Assembly (NCBI RefSeq): GCF_036206005.1
Contig: NZ_CP108143.1
Span: 6,787,501 to 6,851,500 of the forward strand
Source of the DNA: Streptomyces sp. NBC_00178
GTDB lineage: Bacteria > Actinomycetota > Actinomycetes > Streptomycetales > Streptomycetaceae
Length of the DNA: 64,000 nucleotides
Direction of reading: 5' to 3'
The notes beneath the pieces were generated by a model that ran no database searches, was not told where the DNA came from, and saw only the letters and a program-made list of their open reading frames with translations. Position numbers and translations under genes: made by a program. How positions within the stretch are numbered: position 1 is the first letter of the stretch; each line of letters opens with the position of its first letter. Shown here piece by piece: positions 9,043 through 17,469 of the stretch.

Positions 9043-9410
9043 CCGACGAGTCTACGGGTTCCAGACGCCCGCGTTCCGCTTGCGGCAGGGGCACGTCGTG
9101 GTCGGATACACCGGACCCGGGGGAGCCGTCCGATCCGAGCGGACGGCGTGGGAAAGAAGGCGGACCCACTCCTTTCCACTCTCAACTTATAGCGCACAGG
9201 GGGCCTTGCGGCAAGGCCCCCCCCATGCCGCAGAATCATCCGCCGATCCCCGGCAACCTGCGGAAACGGGTGTGGTGAATGCGTCTTTCGTCGTCGGCGT
9301 GCGGCTCCTCGGGGGCCGAGGAGGCCGTCTGCCCCGCATCGCGGCCGCGCCGGTCCGGATGCCCCTGCTCGCATGCCTCACGAGCGACCCCTCGGATCGG
9401 AGAGAACGAC
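9043..9410. other. Divergent intergenic region yciO-like/helR
   Basis: 368 bp with no convincing gene. It carries an AT-richer patch with CTTATA near 9186, immediately followed by the perfect 23-bp palindrome described separately, and a 190-bp leader before the helR GTG start. A frame beginning at 9279 reads into helR but has non-homologous, Cys/Ser/Arg-rich content and no ribosome-binding site, so I treat it as leader. Confidence 0.6.
9199..9221. promoter_or_regulatory. Rifamycin-associated-element-like palindrome upstream of helR
   Basis: Perfect inverted repeat of 11-bp arms (GGGGGCCTTGC / GCAAGGCCCCC) around a single central G. This closely resembles the rifamycin-associated element (RAE), a GC-rich inverted repeat with a TTGCGGCAAGG core known upstream of rifamycin-inactivating genes and helR in actinomycetes. 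Its position, about 190 bp before a HelD-family gene and just after a TATA-like hexamer, fits that role. Confidence 0.85.
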
Positions 9411-11558
9411 GTGAACCCCGTGACCACCAGTGCGTTCGACCTTCCCCAGCGCCTTGCCCGGAAGGCCGGCCCCGAACTGATCGCCGGCGACGAAGAGCAC
9501 TTCGCCGCCATCGCGGAATGTCTGGAGCAGTCGATCGACGAGTTGTCCGACCGCCTCGCTGCCGAGCGGAGGGCGCCGGGCGGTGCGGGACGGCAGGCGA
9601 TGGACCGCGACGCGGAGATCCACCGGCTCACCGCCCGCCTGCGCGCACTGCGGCGGTTCGGTCTCGACCTCTGCCTCGGACACATGGCCGCGGCGGACGG
9701 GACCGGACCCGTCTACGTCGGACGTCTCGGCCTCAAGGACGATGCGGGGCGGCGGCTGCTCATCGACTGGCGCTCACCGGCCGCCGAGCCGTTCTTCGGG
9801 GCCACCCACGCCAACCCGATGGGACTGGCGAGCCGTCGCCGGTACCGCTGGAGCGGCGGGCGGATCAGCGACTACTGGGACGAGGTGTTCACGGCGGACG
9901 GCCTCACCGGGCATGCGGCACTCGACGACCAGTCCGCCTTCATCGCCACCCTGGCCGGCAGCAGGTCGGCGCGGATGCGGGACGTCCTCGGGACCATCCA
10001 GGCCGACCAGGACGCCATCATCCGCACGGGGTCCCGCGGCGCGCTCGTCGTCGACGGGGGCCCGGGCACGGGGAAGACGGTCGTCGCCCTGCACCGCTCG
10101 GCCTACCTCCTGCACGCCGATCCCCGCCTCGGCCACCGCAGCGGCGGCCTGCTGTTCGTCGGCCCGCACCAGCCCTACCTGGGATACGTGGCGGACGTCC
10201 TGCCGAGCCTGGGGGAGGAGGGCGTACGGACCTGCACCCTCCGGGACCTCGTGCCCGAGGGGGCGGCAGCGGCGGACGAGCCCGATCCCGAGGTGGCCCG
10301 GCTGAAGTCCTCCGCGGACCTCGTGCACGCGATCGACGCGGCCGTCCGGTTCTACGAGGAGCCTCCGTCCGAGGGCATGGAGGTCGGGACCCACTGGTCG
10401 GACATCTGGCTGAGCGCGGACGACTGGGCCCTGGCGTTCGACGCGGCGGGACCGGGCGCCCCGCACAACGAGGCACGCGACCGGATCCGGGAGGAACTCG
10501 TCACGATCCTGGCGGACAAGCACGACGGCGACGCGCCACAGGACCAGCTGCGGAGGTCGCTGGAGCGGAACAGGGACCTGGCCGCGGCCTTCGACCGCGC
10601 GTGGCCGCTGCTCGACGCGGCCGAGCTGGTCGGCGACCTGTGGTCGGTGCCCGCCTATCTGCGCACGTGTGCGCCCTGGCTCGCCCCCGACGAGGTACGC
10701 CGGTTGCAGAGGGCGGACGCCCAGGCGTGGACGGTGTCCGACCTGCCGCTCCTCGACGCCGCGCGGCAGCGGCTAGGAGACCCGGAGGCATCCCTGCGCG
10801 GCAGACGGCACAGGGCGTCCCTGGACGCCGAGAGGGAGCGTATGGCCCAGGTCGTCGACGCCCTGCTCGAAGCGGACGACGACGGGGAGGGGCTGGTGAC
10901 GATGCTGAACGGGCAGGACATGAAGGACACCCTCGTCGACGGAACCGTCCCGTACGGCGCCGAGTCCGACCCGCTCGCCGGCCCGTTCGCGCACATCGTC
11001 GTCGACGAGGCACAGGAACTGACCGACGCCGAGTGGCAGATGCTCCTGCTGCGCTGCCCCTCCCGGAGCTTCACCATCGTCGGTGACCGCGCCCAGGCCA
11101 GGCGCGGTTTCACGGAGACCTGGCAGGACCGGCTCGGACGGATCGGGCTCGACCGGATCACCATGGCGTCGCTGAGCATCAACTACCGGACTCCGCGGGA
11201 GATCATGCGGGAGGCGGAGCCCGTCGTCCGGGCCGTCCTCCCGGACGCGAACGTGCCGACGTCGGTCCGCAGCGGCGGGCTCCCGGTCGTCCACGGGGCG
11301 GTCGCCGACCTGGGGGCGCTGCTCGACGCCTGGCTGACCGGCAACACCGAAGGCACCGCCTGCGTCATCGGTGACCCGTCCTTCAGGCCGATGTCCCGCG
11401 TCCGGTCGCTGACGCCGGAACTGTCGAAGGGACTCGAGTTCGACCTGGTCGTACTCGTCGACCCCGAGGCGTTCGGCGAGGGCACCGGAGGAGCGGTCGA
11501 CCGCTACGTGGCCATGACCCGGGCCACCCGCCAACTCGTCGTCCTCACGAGTTCCTGA
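9411..11558 (+). CDS. helR: HelD-family RNA polymerase recycling/rifamycin-protection ATPase HelR
   Basis: 715-aa UvrD/HelD-like superfamily 1 ATPase that by family acts on RNA polymerase rather than on DNA: HelR dislodges rifamycins from the polymerase and helps recycle it. Domain order fits HelD: helical N-terminal arm (about residues 20-90), the LLIDWRSPAAEPFF segment, Walker A GGPGTGKT near residues 218-225, a long insertion, Walker B VDEAQELTDAEW near 530, VGDRAQARRGFTE, and a C-terminal LTPELSKGLEFDLVVLVDPE motif with an MTRATRQLVVL end. The GTG at 9411 has a GGAGAG site. The RAE-like palindrome upstream supports HelR over a generic HelD. Ends 75 bp before a strong bidirectional terminator. 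Confidence 0.88.
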   Translation: MNPVTTSAFDLPQRLARKAGPELIAGDEEHFAAIAECLEQSIDELSDRLAAERRAPGGAGRQAMDRDAEIHRLTARLRALRRFGLDLCLGHMAAADGTGPVYVGRLGLKDDAGRRLLIDWRSPAAEPFFGATHANPMGLASRRRYRWSGGRISDYWDEVFTADGLTGHAALDDQSAFIATLAGSRSARMRDVLGTIQADQDAIIRTGSRGALVVDGGPGTGKTVVALHRSAYLLHADPRLGHRSGGLLFVGPHQPYLGYVADVLPSLGEEGVRTCTLRDLVPEGAAAADEPDPEVARLKSSADLVHAIDAAVRFYEEPPSEGMEVGTHWSDIWLSADDWALAFDAAGPGAPHNEARDRIREELVTILADKHDGDAPQDQLRRSLERNRDLAAAFDRAWPLLDAAELVGDLWSVPAYLRTCAPWLAPDEVRRLQRADAQAWTVSDLPLLDAARQRLGDPEASLRGRRHRASLDAERERMAQVVDALLEADDDGEGLVTMLNGQDMKDTLVDGTVPYGAESDPLAGPFAHIVVDEAQELTDAEWQMLLLRCPSRSFTIVGDRAQARRGFTETWQDRLGRIGLDRITMASLSINYRTPREIMREAEPVVRAVLPDANVPTSVRSGGLPVVHGAVADLGALLDAWLTGNTEGTACVIGDPSFRPMSRVRSLTPELSKGLEFDLVVLVDPEAFGEGTGGAVDRYVAMTRATRQLVVLTSS

Positions 11559-11632
11559 GGTCCCGGGCGGGCGGGTCCGCCCGCCCGAACTCGGTTCGGC
11601 CGAGCGGCTGTTGCGCGCGGCCCGGCAGGACG

Positions 11633-11683
11633 AAGGCCCGTGCCCCCGGAACTCCTGGCTGGAGTTCCGGGGGCACGGGCCTT
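11633..11683. terminator. Bidirectional terminator between helR and fprA-like gene
   Basis: Perfect 23-bp inverted repeat (11633-11655 and 11661-11683) with a 5-base TGGCT loop. The arms start AAGGCCCGTGCC and end CCTT, giving A-rich/T-rich flanks on each strand. It lies between the convergent ends of helR and the reductase gene, so it can terminate both. Confidence 0.9.
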
Positions 11684-11694
11684 GGAGTGGCCGG

Positions 11695-13056
11695 TCAGGC
11701 TCCCGAGGCGTCCAGCATGGCCCCGCGCTCGACCACCTTGATGCGCTCACGGCCCTGCTCGGCGCCGAGCGCCTGCTCGTGGGCGTCGAGGCGGTGCCAG
11801 CCCTCCTTGGTGGTGTAGCGCACGCCGCGCTGCTCCAGGAAGTCCGCGACCGCGTCGGTCTCGGGCCGGACGGGGGCGGGCAGGCGGCCGGCGGCGTGGT
11901 CCTCCAGCAGGCAGGCCACCGTCTCGTTGGCGTCACCCTTGGTGTGCCCGATCAGGCCGATCGGACCGCGCTTGATCCAGCCGGTCACGTACACCGAGGA
12001 CATCGGCTCGCCGCCGGCCAGCACACGTCCGGCGGCGTGCGGGACGGTGCCGGACACCACGTCGAAGGGCAGCTTCGGGAGCTCCTCCGAGTAGTAGCCC
12101 ACCGCGCGGTAGACGCTCTGCACGTCCCAGTCGGTGAAGCGGCCGGTGCCCTTGACGTTGCCCGTGCCGTCGAGCTCGGTGCGCTCGGTGCGCAGGCCGA
12201 CGACGCTGCCGTCCTCGCCCAGGACCTCGACGGGGGACTCGAAGAAGTGCAGGAACAGCTTGTGCGGGCGGTCGCCGACGTCCCGGATCGCCCAGTTCTC
12301 CAGGGTGGAGGCCACCATGTTGGCCTGCTTGTTCTCCCGGCGGGTGGCGATCGAACCGTCGTCGTAGTCGATGTCCTCGGGGTTGACGATGACCTCGATG
12401 TTCGGGGAGTGGTCCAGCTCGCGCAGCTCCATCGGGCTGAACTTCGCCTGGGCCGGTCCGCGTCGTCCGAAGACGTGCACCTCCAGGGCCTTGTTCGCCT
12501 TGAGGCCGTCGTACACGTTGGCGGGAATCTCGGTCGGGAGCAGTTCGTCCGCCGTCTTGGCGAGGATGCGCGCGACGTCCAGGGCGACGTTGCCGACGCC
12601 GAGCACGGCGACCTTCTCGGCCTCCAGCGGCCAGGTGCGCGGAACCTCCGGGTGGCCGTCGTACCAGGCCACGAAGTCGGCGGCGCCGTAGGACCCGCCG
12701 AGCTCGATGCCCGGTATGTCGAGCGCGCGGTCGGCGTCGGCGCCGGTGGAGAAGATCACGGCATCGTAGAAGGACCGCAGGTCGTCCAGGCCGATGTCGT
12801 TGGGGTAGTCGACGTTGCCGAACAGCCGCAGCTGCGGCTTGTCCAGGACCTGGTGCAGCGCCTTGACGATGCCCTTGATCCGCGGGTGGTCGGGGGCCAC
12901 TCCGTACCGGATCAGGCCGAAGGGGGCGGGCATGCGTTCGAAGAGGTCGATCGATACGCCCGGCTCCTGGGCGACCTCGGATTTGAGAAGCGCGTCCGCA
13001 GCGTAGATTCCGGCGGGACCGGCTCCGACGATGGCGACGCGGACGGGGCGTGTCAT
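11695..13056 (-). CDS. FprA-type FAD-dependent ferredoxin/adrenodoxin-NADP+ reductase
   Basis: 453-aa flavoprotein moving electrons between NADPH and a ferredoxin. The FAD-binding Rossmann motif VAIVGAGPAGIYAAD is at residues 6-20, followed by FERMPAPFGLIRYGVAPDHP, a signature of the adrenodoxin-reductase/FprA family; the NADPH domain has VLGVGNVALDVARIL near residue 155 and VHVFGRRGPAQAKF. The C-terminal YVTGWIKRGPIGLIGHTKGDA is also typical. Start ATG 13056 has AAGGAA about 9 bases upstream. Its leader contains a long inverted repeat (separate entry). Such reductases feed cytochrome P450s or other ferredoxin-dependent enzymes, but none lies nearby. Confidence 0.93.
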   Translation of the reverse strand: MTRPVRVAIVGAGPAGIYAADALLKSEVAQEPGVSIDLFERMPAPFGLIRYGVAPDHPRIKGIVKALHQVLDKPQLRLFGNVDYPNDIGLDDLRSFYDAVIFSTGADADRALDIPGIELGGSYGAADFVAWYDGHPEVPRTWPLEAEKVAVLGVGNVALDVARILAKTADELLPTEIPANVYDGLKANKALEVHVFGRRGPAQAKFSPMELRELDHSPNIEVIVNPEDIDYDDGSIATRRENKQANMVASTLENWAIRDVGDRPHKLFLHFFESPVEVLGEDGSVVGLRTERTELDGTGNVKGTGRFTDWDVQSVYRAVGYYSEELPKLPFDVVSGTVPHAAGRVLAGGEPMSSVYVTGWIKRGPIGLIGHTKGDANETVACLLEDHAAGRLPAPVRPETDAVADFLEQRGVRYTTKEGWHRLDAHEQALGAEQGRERIKVVERGAMLDASGA

Positions 13057-13378
13057 GGAGTGATGTTCCTTTGGGCGGCGGTCGCGGGCAGAGAGCAGCG
13101 GGGTAAGGGTTGACTTACTCCGCTGCTCTCCACGGTATGCCCTGTTCTCCAGCCCTCCTGGAGCGGGGCATGAGTATTCCCAGGAAATAAAGGGACGTAG
13201 GCGTACGAAGTGGACTCATTTTTGTGGGCAGATTCCGCTCGCGGCGTCTCGTGCGGCTCCAGAGGCTGAGACGGAACGCGGTGCGGGGTGGGCCGGCCGG
13301 TGTCCCTGCGTGCCACTGGTGCGGGGCGGAGACATGATGGGGGCACGACGCAGCACTCCGACGAGAGGAACAGGTGCC
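13057..13378. other. Divergent intergenic region fprA-like/nitroreductase
   Basis: 322 bp without a gene. It holds the 17-bp stem-loop near the reductase start and, around 13185-13220, an unusually AT-rich patch for this genome (GGAAATAAAGGG, CATTTTTGTGGG) that is the likeliest promoter zone for one or both genes. I could not fix -35/-10 boxes. Confidence 0.5.
13091..13130. promoter_or_regulatory. Long inverted repeat in the fprA-like leader
   Basis: Arms 13091-13107 (GAGAGCAGCGGGGTAAG) and 13114-13130 match as inverted repeats at 16 of 17 positions, the single exception being a G/T wobble in RNA, around a 6-base loop. It sits 35-74 bases before the reductase start codon. It could be an operator dyad or an RNA hairpin in the leader; the sequence alone does not decide. 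Confidence 0.7.
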
Positions 13379-13822
13379 ATGCCGATCGAGGGCGAGTACG
13401 AGCCGAGCCCGACCACATGGGTCCGTGAGCAGGTCGAGCTCATCGAGAGCTCCGGCGGGACGCAGGGCACCACCCTGCGCGGCATGCCCGTCATCCTTCT
13501 CACGACGCGTGGTGCCAAGAGTGGCAAGGTCCGCAAGTCACCGCTGATGCGGGTCGAGCACGACGGCCGGTACGCCGTCGTCGCCTCCCTCGGCGGCGCC
13601 CCCAAGCACCCCGTCTGGTACTACAACGTCCTCGCCGATCCGAAGGTCGAACTGAGGGACGGCACCGTTCAGCAGGACATGGTGGCCCGCGAGGTGTCGG
13701 GGGACGAGAAGGCGCTGTGGTGGGACCGGGCCGTCGAGGCCTTCCCCGACTACGCCGAATACCAGAGGAAGACCGACCGCGAGATCCCGGTCTTCGTCCT
13801 CACTCCGGCGGAGCACGGCTGA
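13379..13822 (+). CDS. Ddn-type nitroreductase / F420-dependent oxidoreductase
   Basis: 147-aa split beta-barrel protein of the deazaflavin-dependent nitroreductase family. GMPVILLTTRGAKSGKVRKSPLMRVEHDG (residues 38-66) is the diagnostic pattern in which the K-S-G-K-x-R-K stretch binds the F420 phosphate tail; HPVWYYNVLADPKVEL and a C-terminal REIPVFVLTP complete the family signature. These enzymes use reduced coenzyme F420 to reduce quinones, nitro compounds or other substrates and are abundant in actinomycetes. ATG 13379 follows an AGAGGAA site. Divergent from the reductase gene, a possible shared redox theme but not proof of function. Confidence 0.88.
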   Translation: MPIEGEYEPSPTTWVREQVELIESSGGTQGTTLRGMPVILLTTRGAKSGKVRKSPLMRVEHDGRYAVVASLGGAPKHPVWYYNVLADPKVELRDGTVQQDMVAREVSGDEKALWWDRAVEAFPDYAEYQRKTDREIPVFVLTPAEHG

Positions 13823-13996
13823 CGCGACCGGCGACGGTCGCCGGTGGACCGGCCGGTACTCCGTGAACGGCGGGGGCCGGCCGGTCCCCGGTCCCCGTGC
13901 CCCTCGCCGTGGGGGAGACCTGTGCGGGGAGGGCGGGCGACCTCACCGCCGGGAAATCGTGTTGCCCGGCCCGCTCGCACCTGCGAGGCTCCCGGG

Positions 13997-14272
13997 ATGC
14001 CCGACACGGAACCCCGCAGCTCGCAACAGGTGGCCTCCCTCTTCTCGGGGGGACGGCTCACGGCGATCCCCCGCAGGACCGCGCGGCGCGAGCAGTTGCT
14101 GGTGCACCTCGCGCAGACGCTGTTCGAGCGGGACCGCGTCCATACCGAGCGAGAGGTCAACGAGGCCCTGCTGACCGTGCACGAGGACTGCTCCGCCCTG
14201 CGCCGTCACCTGGTGGTGGCCGGGCTGCTGGAGCGCACCAGGGACGGCGCGAGCTACCGGCGGGCGTGCTGA
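13997..14272 (+). CDS. DUF2087 domain protein
   Basis: Short protein of 91 aa with a winged-helix-like DUF2087 pattern: LFSGGRLTAIPRRTARREQLLVHLAQTLF, then HTEREVNEALLTVHEDCSALRRHLVVAGLLERTRDGASYRR. DUF2087 often occurs fused to ArsR/GNAT domains and is suspected to bind nucleic acid; no activity is established. ATG 13997 is preceded by CCCGGG only, so the start is moderate; longer frames upstream are arginine/proline noise. Confidence 0.72.
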   Translation: MPDTEPRSSQQVASLFSGGRLTAIPRRTARREQLLVHLAQTLFERDRVHTEREVNEALLTVHEDCSALRRHLVVAGLLERTRDGASYRRAC

Positions 14273-14354
14273 CCGTTCACAGCCCCCCGCCCCTGCCGGC
14301 CGGCGGTCCGAGGCCCGGGATCCGCCCGGCGGGCGGGCGTTCCGCCGGGCGCGG

Positions 14355-15179
14355 TCAGTTGACGACGTCCGGGTCGGGGCCGGTCCGCATGCCGCGGTCC
14401 AGGCCGGCGACGGCGTCCATGTCGGCGTCCGGGAGCGCGAAGTCGAACACGTCGATGTTCTGCCGGATGCGCGCGGGTGTGACCGACTTGGGGATCACGA
14501 TGTTCCCGAGCTGCAGGTGCCAGCGCAGGACGATCTGTGCGGGTGTCCTTCCGTGGCGCTCGGCGAGCGAGGTGATCACTTCGTCGTCGAGCAGCGCCCC
14601 CTGCGCCAGCGGGCTCCACGCCTCGGTGGCGATGCCGGCCTCGGCGTGGACGGCGCGGAGTTCGCTCTGCTGGAGCCCGGGGTGCAGCTCGACCTGGTTG
14701 ACGGCGGGCACGAGCGAGCTCTCCTCGCGCAAGCGGTGCAGGTGCGCGGGCTGGAAGTTGGAGACGCCCGCCGCCCGTATCCGGCCGTCGGTGTGCAGCT
14801 TCTCCAGGGCGCGCCAGGTGTCGGTGTAGAGGTCGCGGGCCGGTGTCGGCCAGTGGATGAGGTAGAGGTCCACGTGGTCGAGGCCGAGTTCGGTCAGCGA
14901 GGCGTCGAAGGCGGCGAGCGTGGCGTCGTAACCCTGGTCCGCGTTCCAGAGCTTCGTCGTGACGAACAGTTCTTCGCGGGGCAGTCCGGACTCGGCCAGG
15001 GCCCGGCCGACGCCCGCCTCGTTGCCGTAGGCGGTGGCCGTGTCGATGGAGCGGTATCCCGCCTCCAGGGCTGCGGCGACCGCCGCGGTGGTCTCGTCGT
15101 CGGGTACCTGGAAGACGCCGAAGCCGAGCTGCGGAATCGTGACGCCGTTGTTGAGGGTGACGGTGGGGACCGTGGGCAT
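14355..15179 (-). CDS. Aldo/keto reductase (2,5-diketo-D-gluconate reductase-like)
   Basis: NADPH-dependent carbonyl reductase of 274 aa with a (beta/alpha)8 barrel. The catalytic tetrad is readable: Asp and Tyr in SIDTATAYGNE (residues 47-57), Lys in VTTKLWN (near 78), His in LIHWPTP (near 111). The C-terminal NADP pocket IPKSVTPARIRQNIDVFDF is present. The ATG at 15179 has AGAGG nine bases upstream; the reading frame continues far beyond on this strand but only as antisense to the hydrolase gene. Typical substrates are small aldehydes or ketones; stands as a single gene divergent from the hydrolase. Confidence 0.92.
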   Translation of the reverse strand: MPTVPTVTLNNGVTIPQLGFGVFQVPDDETTAAVAAALEAGYRSIDTATAYGNEAGVGRALAESGLPREELFVTTKLWNADQGYDATLAAFDASLTELGLDHVDLYLIHWPTPARDLYTDTWRALEKLHTDGRIRAAGVSNFQPAHLHRLREESSLVPAVNQVELHPGLQQSELRAVHAEAGIATEAWSPLAQGALLDDEVITSLAERHGRTPAQIVLRWHLQLGNIVIPKSVTPARIRQNIDVFDFALPDADMDAVAGLDRGMRTGPDPDVVN

Positions 15180-15485
15180 GGGTGGTACCTCTCGTAGCGC
15201 TGGGAAAACTGCTCCGCGTGCGGCGGTTACAGGCGTCGACAATAGTTGCGTACGCGGGTTAATGGCAAACGCCTGCCATTCGGGGTGGAAGTCCGTCGGG
15301 CATCCGCCGCCGCGCGTGACCGGTTCGCCGTGCCGGCGCCTCCGCCGCCGGTCTCCCCGGCCCCCTCGTCGCGACGTCCCGCCCGCACGGCGAGGATCGT
15401 CCGTGCGCAGCTCGCGAGGCCCGCCACCGGCCGGGCCGCGTCGATGTGCTGGACTGTCCGGGAACAACCCGATACAGGAGTCCCC

Positions 15486-16787
15486 TTGAGCAGCTATCGC
15501 CAGCCCGGCCTCGTCCTCACGGACCGCCGGTTCACGGTTCCCCTCGACCACGACGATCCGGGCGGCGAGGCGATCGAGCTCTTCGCCCGCGAGGTCGTCG
15601 CCGCCGGGAAGTCGGGTGCGGACCTGCCCTGGCTGGTCTACCTGGAGGGCGGCCCGGGGTTCGGTGCCCGCCGTTTCGTCGGTGACGAGGCGTGGCTGGG
15701 CCGGGCGGTGCGGGAGTTCCGAGTGCTGCTCCTGGACCAGCGGGGTACGGGCCTCTCCACCCCGGTGAACCGGCAGACCCTCCCCTCGCGGGGCGGCCCG
15801 CGCGAACAGGCCGCCCATCTCGCCCACTTCCGTGCCGACAGCATCGTCCGCGACTGCGAGCTGATCCGCCCCCGGCTCACGGGCGGGGCTCCGTGGACGG
15901 TCCTCGGGCAGTCCTACGGCGGGTTCTGTGCCGTGCACTACCTGTCCGCGGCCCCGGAAGGGCTCGACACCGTCCTGATCACCGGCGGACTGCCGTCGCT
16001 GGACGCACACGCCGACGACGTCTACCGGGCCGCCTATCCGCGCATCGAGCGCAAGGTCGCCGCGCACTACGCCCGTTACCCGCAGGACGTAGCCCGCGCC
16101 CGCGCGATCGCCGCACACCTCGCGGAGCACCGCCCCGACAGCGCGGGCCACCTGCTGACTCCCGAAGGCTTCCAGTCGCTGGGCATCATGCTCGGCGGCG
16201 GCAACGGCAGCCATCAGCTGCACTACCTCCTGGAGAACGCCTTCGTCGACGGAGCCCACGGGCGTGAGCTCTCCGACGCCTTCCAAGAGGCCATGCGCAC
16301 CGCCACCTCGTTCGCCGCACACCCGCTGTACGCCCTCATGCACGAGCCGATCTACGGACAGGGCCCTCGGCCCACGGGGTGGGCGGCCGAACGCGTCCGC
16401 GCCGAGTTCCCGCAGTTCGACGCAGGTGCCGCCCTCGCGGGGGACGGGCCGGTGCTGTTCACCGGAGAGAGCGTCCACCCGTGGCACTTCGACGTCGATC
16501 CCGCGCTGCGGCCGCTGCGCGAGACGGCCGAACTGCTGGCGGCCCGCACCGACTGGCCCGTCCTGTACGACACCGAGCGGCTCGCGGCCAACCAGGTGCC
16601 GGTGGCCGCCGCCGTCTACCACGACGACATGTACGTCGACACGGAGCACGCGCTGCGCACGGCGTCCTCGATCCGCGGCCTGCGCACATGGGTGACCAGC
16701 GAGTTCGAGCACGACGGGGTGAGGGCGGGCGGGCCGCGCGTGCTCGACCGCCTCCTCGCGCTCGTGAGGGGCGAGAGCGACCGCTAG
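15486..16787 (+). CDS. Alpha/beta hydrolase (proline iminopeptidase family)
   Basis: 433-aa hydrolase. LVYLEGGPGFGARR forms the oxyanion-hole region (HGGPG-like, with EGGPG here), LLLDQRGTGLST is the family signature, and GQSYGG near residue 142 holds the nucleophile serine. His and Asp of the triad are probably in the C-terminal VAAAVYHDDMYVD region. Length and motifs resemble prolyl aminopeptidases of the S33 family. I chose the TTG at 15486 because CAGGAGT lies directly before it and homologues begin near this point; the longer open frame starts with low-similarity sequence. It is an amino- or carboxypeptidase-like enzyme of unknown substrate. Confidence 0.88.
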   Translation: MSSYRQPGLVLTDRRFTVPLDHDDPGGEAIELFAREVVAAGKSGADLPWLVYLEGGPGFGARRFVGDEAWLGRAVREFRVLLLDQRGTGLSTPVNRQTLPSRGGPREQAAHLAHFRADSIVRDCELIRPRLTGGAPWTVLGQSYGGFCAVHYLSAAPEGLDTVLITGGLPSLDAHADDVYRAAYPRIERKVAAHYARYPQDVARARAIAAHLAEHRPDSAGHLLTPEGFQSLGIMLGGGNGSHQLHYLLENAFVDGAHGRELSDAFQEAMRTATSFAAHPLYALMHEPIYGQGPRPTGWAAERVRAEFPQFDAGAALAGDGPVLFTGESVHPWHFDVDPALRPLRETAELLAARTDWPVLYDTERLAANQVPVAAAVYHDDMYVDTEHALRTASSIRGLRTWVTSEFEHDGVRAGGPRVLDRLLALVRGESDR

Positions 16788-16793
16788 GGCCTG

Positions 16794-16822
16794 CGGCCCG
16801 GGGACCCACGGGCCCCGGGCCG
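16794..16822. terminator. Candidate terminator hairpin between convergent genes
   Basis: Inverted repeat CGGCCCGGGG / CCCCGGGCCG (16794-16803, 16813-16822) with a 9-base loop, 6 bp after the hydrolase stop and just before the end of the rhodanese gene on the other strand. No T-tract, as is usual in this genome. Confidence 0.6.
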
Positions 16823-16829
16823 TCCGGGC

Positions 16830-17402
16830 TCAGCCCTGCAGGGCGTCCAGGGTCGCGATCAGGCCGGCCTCCGCCTGCGGCGCACGGTTGTGCGGGAGCT
16901 TCCCCAGGACCGCCGCCATGCCGCAGGTGTTGCTCGCCGCGGAGTAGACCAGACCGGCGCCGACTCCGGCCGACAGCCAGCGCGCCGCGGGAAGGCGCCG
17001 GCCGGCGAGCAGGCCGGCCACCACCAGCGAGCCGGCGGCGAGTCGCACCTGGCGCTCCATGGGCCACGTCGTCCGGGCTCCCGCCGGGCGGTCGAGAGCG
17101 CGTCCTTCGCCCTCCCAGGCCGAGGTGCCGCCGGTCAGCGCGGCGGCGTCGATGTCGGCGTCGGCGAGGATCTCGCAGGCGCGGACGGACCGTACCCCGG
17201 ACGCGCACACCACCAGCAGTGAGCCCCGGGCCGCGACCGACTTCAGGGCGGGCAGCGCCTCCGCGAGCCGGTCGAGCGGGATGTTCAGCGCGCCCGGCAC
17301 GTGTCCCGAGGCGTACTCGCCGGGAGCCCGTACGTCGATGACGGTGAACTCCTCCAGACGGGCCGCGGCCTGGGCGGGGGAGAGGGATGCGGGGCTGATC
17401 AC
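16830..17402 (-). CDS. Rhodanese sulfurtransferase fused to a DUF2892 membrane domain
   Basis: 190-aa protein. Residues 1-105 are a rhodanese domain: VIDVRAPGEYASGHVPGALNIPL at 21-43 and the six-residue active-site loop CASGVRS with the persulfide-carrying Cys66. Residues 115-190 are the two-helix DUF2892 membrane module (RQVRLAAGSLVVAGLL and the AASNTCGMAAVLGKLP end). This fusion is typical of sulfide/persulfide detoxification in the membrane. The GTG at 17402 has AGGAGA about 6 bases upstream. A CsoR/CstR-type palindrome lies 68 bp upstream, suggesting persulfide- or copper-responsive control. Confidence 0.92.
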   Translation of the reverse strand: MISPASLSPAQAAARLEEFTVIDVRAPGEYASGHVPGALNIPLDRLAEALPALKSVAARGSLLVVCASGVRSVRACEILADADIDAAALTGGTSAWEGEGRALDRPAGARTTWPMERQVRLAAGSLVVAGLLAGRRLPAARWLSAGVGAGLVYSAASNTCGMAAVLGKLPHNRAPQAEAGLIATLDALQG

Positions 17403-17469
17403 GGGCGGATCTCCTTTCGGTCGCCGGAATGGCCGGGGGCTCGCTCGTCCCGGCTCTCCAGACGGCAAG

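Noticed and set aside
10773..11936. Minus-strand frame opposite helR
   Set aside because: No recognisable protein; explained by antisense of the helR coding sequence.
14355..16712. Very long minus-strand open frame (785 codons) opposite the hydrolase gene
   Set aside because: Only the part up to 15179 has family signatures (aldo/keto reductase); the rest is the antisense of a well supported alpha/beta hydrolase and arises from high GC content.
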